64,000 bases of DNA, taken from contig NC_092577.1 in assembly GCF_037975245.1 (NCBI RefSeq), positions 10,918,013 to 10,982,012 of the forward strand, given 5' to 3'. The stretch's first letter is position 1. Each line of letters starts with the position of its first letter. The notes below the pieces were generated by a model. The model saw nothing but the letters and a program-made list of their open reading frames with translations, made no database searches and was not told the origin of the DNA. The position numbers and the translations under genes are program-made. Positions 38,001 to 50,600 of this stretch are shown here, one piece after another. This DNA comes from Apostichopus japonicus. Its lineage: Eukaryota > Echinodermata > Holothuroidea > Aspidochirotida > Stichopodidae.

Positions 38001-41000
38001 TATCATTCCTTGTTGGCATTGAGTAACTGTTAATGGTACAGCATACATATCATGGGTGAACCTTACTGTGGCAGGAGGAAGGGGATATTCCTTGTATGGC
38101 CTAAAACATGTATACATACAGTATATACACACAGGCATATACAGTAGTGTACAGTGGCGTAGGAAGGTACTTTTGAGTGGGGGGGCTGAAGACTGATGGC
38201 CGGCCTGGGGGAGGGGTCTAAGGGGAGGGGGTGTCCCCCTCCCCCATTGGAATTTTTTTGCATTTCCAGGTGGCCTCAGATGCAATTTGGTGCAATATAG
38301 CACACTTCAACACCCACTCCATTTTGTAAAGAATTTTGCATTTTCACCTGGCCTTAGATGCAATTTGGTGCTTCAAATGAGATTTTTTTCTTATTTGGAA
38401 ATGAAAAAGGGGTTTTCTGACTTGCGGAGCGGGGGGCGGAACGATACTTCTGCCCCCCCATAATTTTCACTGGGGGGGCTGGCGCCCCCCAGCCCCCCCG
38501 GTTCCTACGCCCTTGGTAGTGTAACAATGGACAATACATACATTGATCTGTCAAGAACTTCAGGATTTGACAAGGACCGGGATATGTGAAGAGCTTTCAT
38601 TCCTTGTTGGCATTGAGTAACTGTTAATGGTACAGTCTATATCATGGGTGAACCTTACTGTGGCAGGGGGGGGGGGGTATTTCTTGTATGGCCTCTATAA
38701 CATGCGTACAGTACACACAAGCATATAGTGTAACAATGGACAATATATAAATCTGTCACGAACATCAGGATTTGACATGGACTGTTATGTGAAGAGTTTT
38801 CATTCCTTGTTGGCATTGAGTAACAGTAAACGGTACAACAGTATACATACTAAAGGCAAACTCCACTGTGTTTCAGGTTGGGTGGGAGGGGGGGGGGTGG
38901 AATTCCTTGCATGGCTTCTGTAACAACATGCATACTGTAGATACTTGAATATAGTGTTAGAGGGCAACTTTGTAATGATGGTCCAGTTACAAGTACTGTA
39001 AGAGACAAACCAATTGCTGTTTGTATGACAAAAATTTAGCTTTGGAGGTTCTGCTAATTGTTTACATCAAATTCAGATTGCACTGTACTGAACTAAAAGG
39101 AAAATGCAAAATGATAAAATTGGTATCACCTTTTGAGATACTGAAATAATACAGGACTAGTGATAGGCCTGGGTTCCACCTGAAGGGCAGTTTCATTGGC
39201 CCCAAAGTTGGGTGTTCTGTTCACCAAATCTACATCTTCAACAGTGTACATAGGCTACATAGTCCAGGGTTCGGTTTCTTCCGGAAGAAACCTATTTCTT
39301 CCGGGGACGTGGAAGAAACTGGAAGAAACCTGTTTCTTCCAGGTTTCTTCCAGTTTCTTGCGGAAGAAACTAGAAGAAACCGGAAGAAACTGGAAGAAAC
39401 TGAAAATTGGCATATAGGCAGCACAACCCACATACATGATAAAGAGACAAATAGCTTACCACCATCTGACTGAAATGCATACCATTGAAACCATCAAAAT
39501 ATGATATTTTTGTTTGGATTATAATTTTGTTTTTTTTTCTACACCAAAAGATGTTTGCTTATAAATCACAATATTGAAGGATTACTTATCATCTCGCGAT
39601 CCCCCATCAACCAGAATTGCATAACTGGCCATACTTTATGAATGATTAACCTGGATTGGCCCATGCACTGAGGATTTAATACAATGAACACCAAGCAAAT
39701 AGCCGAACAATATCTATTAGATTTAGGCAACAGTTTCATTTCTGCAACTCCCTAAATAACAACTTGTAGTTAATAGGACTTGTCATCCCTACAGCAAAAG
39801 AACAAACATCCACAATTAAACACAGCTGGCCATGAGCCAGCCCTCATTTCACACTACAACTTCCAATCGAATCTGTAACCCTCATGTCTTGAGTTCAATC
39901 TCCACAAAATATGATCATACTGGTCAATGTAATCGTAGTAATGAGTGTGCATTGTAGTAGGCCTACAGTACACTAGTTTCCAGGGAACACTTGTCCCTCC
40001 ACTCAGAAACTAGTTTTTAACTAAGAACTGGGCTATAATCAGGACCATTCTGGTCTGCAAAATATTGCTTGCCCATAGTTGTTCCCTTAATTGTCTGATG
40101 CTACAGTAGCCTATTACTATATTGTGTACAGTATATGCAGGAGGCAGGTCATGTGCTCCAAACCTACTGTATATATAGACCCTCTAGATGACACTATAGT
40201 GCTTCTTGTCCATTTATTACATAGTAAGAAATCATTGCAGGTTGTTATGAAACTTTATCAACAGTTTTTCCCCAAAAAATGAGTTTCTTCCATTTTGTCC
40301 GGAAGAAACTGGAAGAAACCAATTTCTTCCGAGTGGAAAAAACCGCGTTTTTTTCCACCCCCGGAAGAAACCTGCAAACCCTGCTACATACATTAGACTT
40401 TCTTCTTTCGTTGTTTCGCAACGTTTAACTTTTTTCATATGTTATGTAAACGTTTATATGGGTGATCACCAAACAGGAATCTAATGTAGTCAGGTCAATG
40501 TTTCCATATACAATAGAACTATGTATGCACTATTGTATCAGCTGGGGCTCTACTCCTAAGGCAAGAGACGGGACATGACATCATGTTACAACATGATCTC
40601 ACAGGTCGTTGCGATCTACCAAGATTTCACACTTGTTATTTTGATCTCGAGCTCCGGCATCCGATTTTGCAATTCAAGATTATTTTTTTTCAAAACTCAA
40701 AAAAAAATTAAAAAAATAATTCAAGAATTTGCAATACTGCCCTCTTTTCTTCAATACTGTTGGATTGCTGTGTACACAAAATTAATGTAGTTAGTGCAAT
40801 ATCTAGGCTTGTGAGGGCCAGCAAATTTTGCATACATACTGACACACATGTACAATTGCACACACACGCACATACACACATACACACACATACATACTGT
40901 ACAATAGCTACAGTACAGTGTGTCTAACAATCAATTCATGAATGGAGGAGTTGGCTGTTGACTTGAACAAAATGCAAAATGACACAGAATTAAAACAATA

Positions 41001-41597
41001 CATCATTAGAAAATTATAAACTCATTTTCAAAGATATGTAGTTGTTAAGAGTTGGGACACAATACTGTATACAGTGCAGCATTGAACCAGTATAGAAAAG
41101 TTGAAAAGGCTGGTATTTTCTAACTTTCAACTGCCCGGTCCACAATACTGTCTAATTAGCTAGTAATTAGCCTTAATTTCCAAGGACGGGCATCAGTTCA
41201 TCAGTTGATCGGGGAAACTTGTTGATTCAAGGGATACCAGCAATCCCATAATAAAATTTGATTTGATTTTGTGAGGCGTAATTCAATTTCTCTGTATGTG
41301 AAATGAAATTATCAACTTGTTAATATTGATAATTTGTCAATGATCAATAGTTCATTAAGTAAATGTATGTTGTATATTGTTGCAATTTGATTGGTAATCC
41401 TACTGTACTGCTACATTTTGGCTCAAGTCTTGGTCGTGTTTAAGTTACAACGAGCTGTAAGAAAGTATATGACTGCAACACTTTGGTAGTAGTCAGCTGA
41501 TGAACTGTTTACCTATTTCAAGGAGTTATTCCTCAGATTTAAGGGCATAAGTTTGAAAGTTAAATTTGATCAACTGTAGCTTAGAAGTCAAGTAGAC

Positions 41598-41630
<33 letters not shown>

Positions 41631-44600
41631 AATAAATAAATAAATAAATAAAATAAAATAAAAAAATCAATCAATCAATCAATCAATCAAGGAGTGTGAA
41701 AAAAGGTGTGATACTACTGCCGTTACCAAGGTGACCATTTTCATGCTGTTTGGCATATATTCCAAGGCAATATTCACTTGTCTTTAAATACAAGACGGCT
41801 GTATCATGTAACCTGAATGGTTTTCTTTGTGACATACAATTTGCTTCTTAAGTTACAGGGAAATACAATATGCTGCACTTTAGTGCTGATAATTTACATA
41901 ACAAAGTAGTATTACATTCATCAGCAGTAGTCAGCTGATGAACTGTTTACCTATTTCAAGGAGTTATTCCTCAGATTTAAGGGCATAAGTTTGAAAGTTA
42001 AATTTGATCAACTGTAGCTAAGTCAAGTAGGCAAAAAAAAAAAAAAAACAAAAAAACAAAAAAACAAAATAAAAAATTTCATAAAAGAGTGTGAACAAAG
42101 GTGTGATACTACTGCCATAACCAAGGTGACCATTTTCATGCTGTTTGGCATATATTCCAAGGCAATATTCACTTGTCTTTAAATTCAAGACGGCTGTATC
42201 ATGTAGCCTGAATGGTTTTCTTTGTGACATACAATGTGCTTCTTAAGTTACAGGGGAAATATGCTGCACTTTAGTGCTGATAATTTACATAACAAAGGCC
42301 ATTTAAATATGCGTTAATTCACATACGCGTACAGTCGGTATAGATCGTTTCGTCGTCGTTAACGTTTCCCAGATGACCCTGATGCTGCTTTCGACCTTGT
42401 TTGTTTATCATATTACCAAATCGCTTCTTTCAAAGAAACGGCTTGTTCGTTGTTAACTTCCCTTTGGTTACTGTGGTTACAACTATAGATATTGCGGTAA
42501 TTAGATTGGTAAGAGCCGCTACCAACTTTTATCACATTACACATCAGTTAAAAGTACGCTGAACTGTTCAAAAGACATTGTTTAAATAATTCACGAGTAG
42601 GAAAGTATTGCTGGTTAGTTCCCCCGCCATGAGGTGAAGCGAACATGTTAAAAAGAAAATTTAAATCATGTGTCCATGCTTAAGTTGACATTTAAGTGTT
42701 CACAAAAGTTTGGAATAATTGACCAATTTTCTTGCATTGCTCTCAGATAATGCTATATAGTTGTTTTTAATACTGTTAAAGTGTATAGCACTGTTCTCCA
42801 GAACTTTTGCAAGCATGTGATACTATAGAGGGATCATTTGTTATTGGGGCAGAAGGTGTGGGGATGGCTGGGGGAAGGTTGAATTTTTGTATTTATTAAA
42901 GTTGATCACAGTAGACGCAAAATGGAAAGTATATTTTGCAGCATTATTTACTACTATACACTACAACAGTAGACGGTATTGGCATATATTTGAGATTTGC
43001 TCTCAAACACAAAACCCTCTGACAACAGAGTTAACCTACGTACATTCATCCACGAGCGGCCATTTTGTTTCATATATAAATAGATCTATAAGATAATTTT
43101 ACCATTATTATCAGCTAATAAATGACTACACGTTCACAAGTTGATTATAAGTTTAGTTTCCAGCTAACATGTACAGTACTGTATACCCATGTTGAAAACT
43201 TTTGAATTTATTTTTCCCTTAATTTTTTAATAGACTTTAAACTTTTTTCCCCTCTTTTTAAAATTTTTTTGGGCCATCAAATATTTGTTTGTTTATAATT
43301 TATCAGTCAGTTTCCTATTAAAGTAATTTAATTGTACTTTAACTTTGTTTAGTTTTAAAAAGATATAACCAAGAGCTGATTAATCACCATGGAAACCAAT
43401 TTACGTATAGTCTATATACAGACCAAATTTTGTTTGAGGCCAGGCGATACGAGCAAAAGGAATATGAATAATTTTAGCTTTTTAATTTGGTATTTATAAC
43501 AAACTCATGAGTTTCACTGCAGTGAATGTGTTATATGTAGAACATCTGACCAGTGAAGGCCTAGAAAACATAATTTTTTAGCCAAGTTCAGTATCGGTCG
43601 GTGTATCACGCAGAATCTCGACGATGACAGATCTCGCGGCGGATATCCAGATCAATTGTCACTTCTCATCAAAGTTTACAAGAGGCAGAAGTTTACCTGG
43701 AGCTCTATGTTCTAACGTTTTAGATCCTTCGACGGTTATTTATTTGCAATTTCCTTGTAACGACCTGTGGCATTTTACACTCTCAAAAAGGAGAAGCTGT
43801 CATAGTTATGAATATTATGAACGTGTCACTTGCGAGGACGTTTTCTTACAAAATGTCTGAAGGCTCAATAAGTAGTGAACTTGAATGATGCAAAACTTAC
43901 CATCATCATGTATGAGAACACAAATATGGATTTTGTTTGTTAATATTCATGACAGTGCATATAATCCATCTAAGAGCTTTTTAAACTATTTTGTAACCGG
44001 CAAGTTGAAGAAATTAATTTTCAAACAGATCAGCAGGGACCTTGCTTCTGAGAGGCTGTACAGTGTAAACAGTGCCTTATATAATGTAAATTTTGCGCAA
44101 CGATGTTGTTGTCTATTATTTCAGACATTTCTCTCTCAGACATTTACAGAGGAAGCAAGACTTTTCTTGGGTTAAGAAAACACATTGATATTCACCATTC
44201 AGATGAACTGGTAGATTAGAATGTAAATTATATCTTTTTATCTCAAAAGGCTTTTAAAGTTACCTTTCTTTGTATTTCGAGGGAATGGTCCTTCTAGCAG
44301 ACTATATATGTAATGAGTTCGGTAAAGATACATTGCCATGGCAACTAGATAAGTCTGCACGGGAGAGGAGAACACTCACGGAGGTGTTTTATAGTTAGAA
44401 GCCTTAGCGTGCCGACTCTATGGAGGAAATTACCATCCCTCTTATCCGTAGTGAATTAATTTCTTGATATAAAACCTCACAGGGACCAAAGCAAAAAAAA
44501 AAGAACAAGGAAAATTGCTAATTATCGACAGTTGCAAAGCCGTCATCTATCTTCAGTTGTGAAGTTTTCTGTCCAAAGCAGCTCTAGAGAAATCTGTGTA

Positions 44601-47600
44601 GGTGTAATGGTTTTTGTACGTGAGGAAAGGTTTCAGTTTAGTACTACATATAGTCTTGTAGTCAGAAGAAATTTTGTGGAAAAGAAAGACATTTTGTTTT
44701 CTCTTCTTTTCTTCAAATTTTGGGTTCGGAAATCTTCAAATTGAATTTGCTCCCGTTTTCAGTGACTTTTGAGACCTACAGTGTACAGTAGGAGGCTTGA
44801 TTTTTGTTTTTCTCAAGTCGGCCAATTTTGTGGTTTTACAAATTCAGACAAATATTCTGAAAAAGAGAAGAAAGCGAGGTATGATTGTACAGTGTAGTAA
44901 GGTACCTGTCTCCGTACTGAGAGCGACTTCTTTCAACTTACTTCAGCAGGCCCTGGTTTAGTTTACTGTGGATTTGTACATTTTACGTTACACATTATAT
45001 GATTTTATTGGAATGATGCATCAATTGTTCCCTTTTTTTGTTTGTTGTTTTGGACTTGACAGTAGCTGCATTCCCTACATCGAAATCAATATTTTAAGTT
45101 TGTGAGTATAGTCCCCAATAACATATTTATCTACAAGATCAGGACAATGCAAAATGAAACATATTTCCTGAACTTGTATTTTAAGTCCATTTCTGATCCA
45201 CTTGAGGTTGTATTACAGTTAACAACTTGGCAGGCTTTACGATACAATACAGATCTATGATTTTAAGTGGAAATGGCTATTTACAGTACATAATAATAAT
45301 ATCATGCTTAGAACAGTATTTTCCTAATTTTGAAAACGACCTCATTAATATTCATGGTGGCAGACAAAGGCTTCTTGACAATGGTAGGGATTCACTCTAT
45401 TTTTTTTCTCTATGGTTCGCAAAATCATAATGACACTTTAGTGAAAAACAGCAGAGAATTCCAGTACATGAACTTCTACATCACAAAAGCTATTGGCATA
45501 AACATCCGTACTTTAATTCCTAAACCCCCACCAAAAAAAGAAGCTAAAAAACCAGTTTACTGGCAAAAAGAATTCCATCTCAGAGGTTTGATTGGGAGCG
45601 TAAATAGAAATTAGGTTACATTTGACAGCACTCGGCAGAAATTATCCCTACGTTGTTGTTTGCGAGAGACGAAGAAACAAGGTCTTCCAGATCATGTGAG
45701 CGATGCATGGATTTGTGTCTAGATGACTGCATCGTGGATACAGTGAAATATTCTTGTCCTAGTGAGAGAGACAGACATAACACCGTTAGCATTATCTAAC
45801 TAACGACTTGTACGTAATAAAATACCGGAATATGGAAATCAGGAAAGGAAAACAAAAGACAAGCAAGGCTCACTGTAAGGTTTTCTTTTGTTAGTTTCTC
45901 GTTTGTCGTTTAAATATTCCTGTAATTACTGCCGAGGTCGTGCTGGTTTTTTTTTCGCCGCTCTGCGACGTCGACTGTTTGGTATAAAGCATGCTACAAA
46001 TCAAAGCCGGCGTTAGTGAGGAAACGAGACGAGTGCAAGATGCGCGGTTAATAAAAACACTTCCACGATGGATCCCACTCGTTTAAGAACGTCTGAAATA
46101 TTACCATCGGAGCAAATTCCGGTTGGTACGTTCAGCCAGAAGCCCTGTCATTGCTGCGTGGCGAAAGTTCGGAGGCAGGGAAGAGCCATCGAGAAGCAGC
46201 TGGTCGTGGAGGAGGAATTATTGAAGATTAATTTCAATTTAGTGTGGAGGGAATTTAACTGGAATGACGGACGTAGCACCTCAAATGGTATCGGCAACAG
46301 GTGATGATTTATGTTTGAAGTTTAAGATAGTTGGTTAGTTGGTTCGGTAGATACTGTACAGTATGTGCGCTTGTACTGACAATGGGGTGAAATGGAATAA
46401 TTACAAGTTATCTGTGAGTGTTGGTAGTGGAAGGTCGTATTGTTTGCTTTCTTTGTAAAGCGCCTTGAGCAGTGACTTTTGTCTACTGATTTGGCACTAT
46501 TTAAGTCTCATTTATTATTAGAAGCGTACAGTAACATTGGGAACAGACTTAACAGACTCAAGAAAATTCACTAGGGTACTGTATGTTTAAAGAATGAAAA
46601 AGAATAGTTTAATAATATTTTACAAAAATTGGTACGTACTGTAGGTTATATCTGTGGACAGACATGTTAAGCATGATGCATTATTGCATTAATGTACTGT
46701 TGACATATATGTGTATGATATACTGACAGGTTTGAAAAATGTATTGTAAAAATATAGTAATAATAACTTCAGTCCTTTAACAAGTAAGATTTGAGAGAAC
46801 CTTCGTAAAAGTTGTTGAAGGAGTAGATTTATATAGCACCTTATGCAGAAAAATTACAGAGCGCTTAAGAACGAAAGTTCAGTCCTTTAACAGGTAAGGT
46901 TTGATAGAGCGTTTGAAAGAGTTGTTGACAACTGTGAAGCAGCCAGGGGCTCTTCTGTAAATATAGTAATACACAGATAGTTAATGTTAAAGCCAGATAC
47001 ATAAAACTGTATTTAAGGAAAGAAGTCTTACTGCCCTTGGAAGGGGTTACTGAATACACCAGCCAGGACTACAGTATGGTCTCCCATTACAGTAGATAAA
47101 GGTGGTAGCACTAGAAGCCTGTACGCATCTTGGAGCTCCTGGTTACATATATGAAAGAGTCATGTACTGTTGATAAATCAGTTAAATTACAGTGTGAACC
47201 TTATATAATGTCATGTATCGTATATAGAATGTGTGTGTACTTTACATGTTGTTTCGTGTGTTTTGTAGGTTTAGAGCCTTGGAAAAGTTTCTATGTTAAA
47301 TTTCATGACTTAACAAACATAGATGCTTTATATTTAGAGTTCAACTTCATATTCTGTTTGAAAACTGCTGAATTTTCTCTTTCTTGTCTTAAACCATTGC
47401 AAGAACAGTTTAAAGTGTGTGTGTGGGTGTTTGCTCTTTCGTGTGTTTTGTAGGTTTACACTACAGTGTTTGCAAAGTTTCTATGTTAAATTTCATGTCT
47501 TAACATACATAGATGCTTTATATTTAGAGTTCAACTTCATGTTCTGTTTGAACTGCTGAATTTTCTCTTTCTTGTCTTAAACATTGCAAGAACAGTTTTA

Positions 47601-50600
47601 AGTGTGTGTGTGGGTGTTTGCTCTTTCGTGTGTTTTGTAGGTTTACACTACAGTTTTTGCAAAGTTTCTATGTTAAATTTCATGTCTTAACATACATAGA
47701 TGCTTTATATTTAGAGTTCAACTTCATGTTCTGTTTGAACTGCTGAATTTTCTCTTTCTTGTCTTAAACATTGCAAGAACAGTTTAAAGTGTGTGTGTGG
47801 GTGTTTGTTGTTTCATGTGTTTTGTAGGTTTACACTACAGTGTTTGCAAAGTTTCTATGTTAAATTTCATGTCTTAACATACATAGATGCTTTATATTTA
47901 GAGTTCAACTTCATGTTCTGTTTGAACTGCTGAATTTTCTCTTTCTTGTCTTAAACATTGCAAGAACAGTTTAAAGTGTGTGTGTGTGGGTGTTTGCTGT
48001 TTCATGTGTTTTGTAGGTTTACACTACAGTGTTTGCAAAGTTTCTATGTTAAATTTCATGTCTTTACATGTATAAGCATTTGTATATACAGTATTAAGAG
48101 TCCATATTCTCTGTGAACTGTTGAATTTTCTCTTCATAAGTTTGTTTTACTTAAACATTGCAACCACAGATAGTTAGCTACTGTACAGTAGTACATATCA
48201 CATTCAGTACAATATTTTTATAACAAGGACATATTGTACTTTTCTCCCAATTCTTGTATGCAAAGTAGGCTAGGCTTTACATTAGGTCATATGTATTGTG
48301 TACTGTGCAGGTGATACAGTAGTTTGAAGCTAATTTGTTTGCGACATGTACTACGTACATCGTTTTTTCCTCGAGATCGGACAATCACACACCCGTGGCT
48401 CCTTCTGCTCGTAACCTGCAACAAGCTTCGCTCACAAGATCCGGTTCTCTTCAAGCGCATTTAATTTATTGATAACATGCTCGTTATTAGCGCTGCTGAT
48501 GCAAACAGCTGCTGCATTTTAATTCCGAGGAAAATAAGTTTTGCCGTACCTTCATTTGATTTAAAGTTATCTCGTAGAGTTGAGCTTGATAAAAACATAG
48601 ATAAAAATCATTCAAGAATAAAATCACTATAATGAAACAAGTGGTTATTTTGATCAGTGAATTACAACTTTTAAATTATCAACAAATAGTTCAAAAATGA
48701 AGAAAAAAGAAAATAGGTGACAATTGCTAGTATTGACCATTAACATACTCTTCAAGCGCATTTAATTTATTGATAACATGCTCATTATTAGCGCTGCTAA
48801 TGCAAACAGCTGCTGTATTTTAATTCCTAGGAAAATAAGATGCCGTACCTTCATTTGATTTAAAGCATCTCGTAGAGTTGAGCTTGATAATAACATTTTT
48901 ATAAAAATCATTCAAGAATAAAATTACAATAATGATACTAGTGGTTATTTTGATCAGTGAATAACAACTTTTAAATTATCAAGAAATAGTTTAAAACAAG
49001 GAAGAAAAAAAAGAAAATAGGTGACAATTGCTAGTGTTGGTAATTAACATACAGGTTTAATAATATATGAAACTTTCTGATCAACAAATTGGTGAGGATT
49101 GAATCACAAATGGATTTTTGTTTACATGTTTCATATACAGTAGACTTTCATTTCTTGAAACGTTCAGATAGGGGACTGAATATGGAAAAAAATTATTTTG
49201 ACACCATTAAAGTGACTTAATTAATTGTTAATAGTTGTCATGTAATATAAAAATAATATTGTGAAATTGTTACAACGATTGATATGAGAATACTTTACAG
49301 ATGTTCTTACAAGCTCAGATTACGTACATGTTTAGCCATGTACAGGTGTGTATGAAACACTGTCCGCACTCAATATGTACAGTAAAAAAAAAAGAAAAAA
49401 AAAAAAAAAAAAACCGATTTATACCACATATATGGAACAGTTAATAATAATTCATGTTATATGTGCATTTTAGTCGGGCACATACAGTAATATATAGTAA
49501 GTGAAAAGAACCCACATACAGTACAGTACCAGGGTAATTAATGTAAAGTATGTGAATTGGCCACATCGTGTAGGTACTGTGAAAAATCACATGTAGGATA
49601 ATTAATGTACGGTATGTGAATTGGCCACATCGTGTGAGTACTGTGAAAAATCACATGTAGGATAATTAATGTACGGTATGTGAATTGGCCATATCGTGTA
49701 AGTAATGTGAAAGGGGTGCATAATGAGTTTGAATGATCCAGTAATGTCATTTAAACAGAACCTTTAGTAGGTTTACCGTTTATCAACTCCATGTGGAACA
49801 ACCGTGTAAAGTAAGCAATATTTCGAAAACAGTTAAACAATTCCTGCTGAATGTAAAATTCATATAAAATTGAAATAAAATTCATATGAAATGTATATTT
49901 CTCAATAATGGATGTCTCTTTCATATATTAGATAAGAGGATCGTACTGTGTATTTCTTCCCTGAAGAAAGCTTGCTAGATGTGTCCAGAATTGACTAACA
50001 TATTTTCAATTTGGCCTTTTATTTCTAGCCCGATGGCCGCTTATAATAGCCTACAGGACAAGAACCTGGTGGGCTATTTCAACAACAACAGAATGCGACG
50101 ACACCTTCGCAAGTCCGGCCTCATCAACCGAAGGGGTGAGATCGTCACCGAGTCCTCCTACCGGCTCACGATGGCCCGGAAGGAACACCAGGGTCACGTG
50201 AGGGACCTCATGGCGCAGGCGATAGTCCACAAGGCCTTAGATATGGAAAGGCACCGACAGGCATCCATCAAGAGGAAGCTGGAAGAAATCGCTAAAGTGA
50301 AGCTCGTCCAAAGAGTTCGGGTACTGTACATGTCACATTTGTAGGAAGTCAGGACCACTGTACAAGTTATCAATTATAGTTAGCAAACTTTGCCATAAGA
50401 GGCAGAGAGATCTAGATAGTGACATAGCCATTGCTCACAGTGCTGAAACGGCCACCAAATTCCACACTTAGGAGCTTAGTCGTTAACAGTTTTGGAATAT
50501 GTCAATCAATATTGCATGGGTACAGTAAGTTTGAAAGGAGTCGTTTTGTTTGGATTTGGTTCATGATGAAATAATCTGTGCAAGTACTGAGTCTTTGTTG

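Larger units (their letters stand above)
32001..50028. other. ERICH3 intron 1 (18 kb), mosaic of local duplications
   Basis: Apart from the candidate alternative first exon at 46068-46300, no coding sequence was found. The intron is built largely of recent tandem duplications: 199 bp x2 at 33904-34298, a complex array at 36420-37200, about 210 bp x3 at 37955-38850, 438 bp x2 at 41491-42297, about 187 bp x5 at 47245-48165, 301 bp x2 at 48450-49048, and 64 bp x3 at 49531-49715. SINEs, a MITE-like element and a GAAGAAAC repeat family are interspersed. The stretch 42300-45900 is mostly unique, with no recognised feature apart from a possible X-box. Confidence 0.75.

Noticed and set aside
43624-43860. 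78-residue plus-strand ORF in ERICH3 intron 1
   Set aside because: No recognisable domain, and no splice signal or phase linking it to ERICH3.
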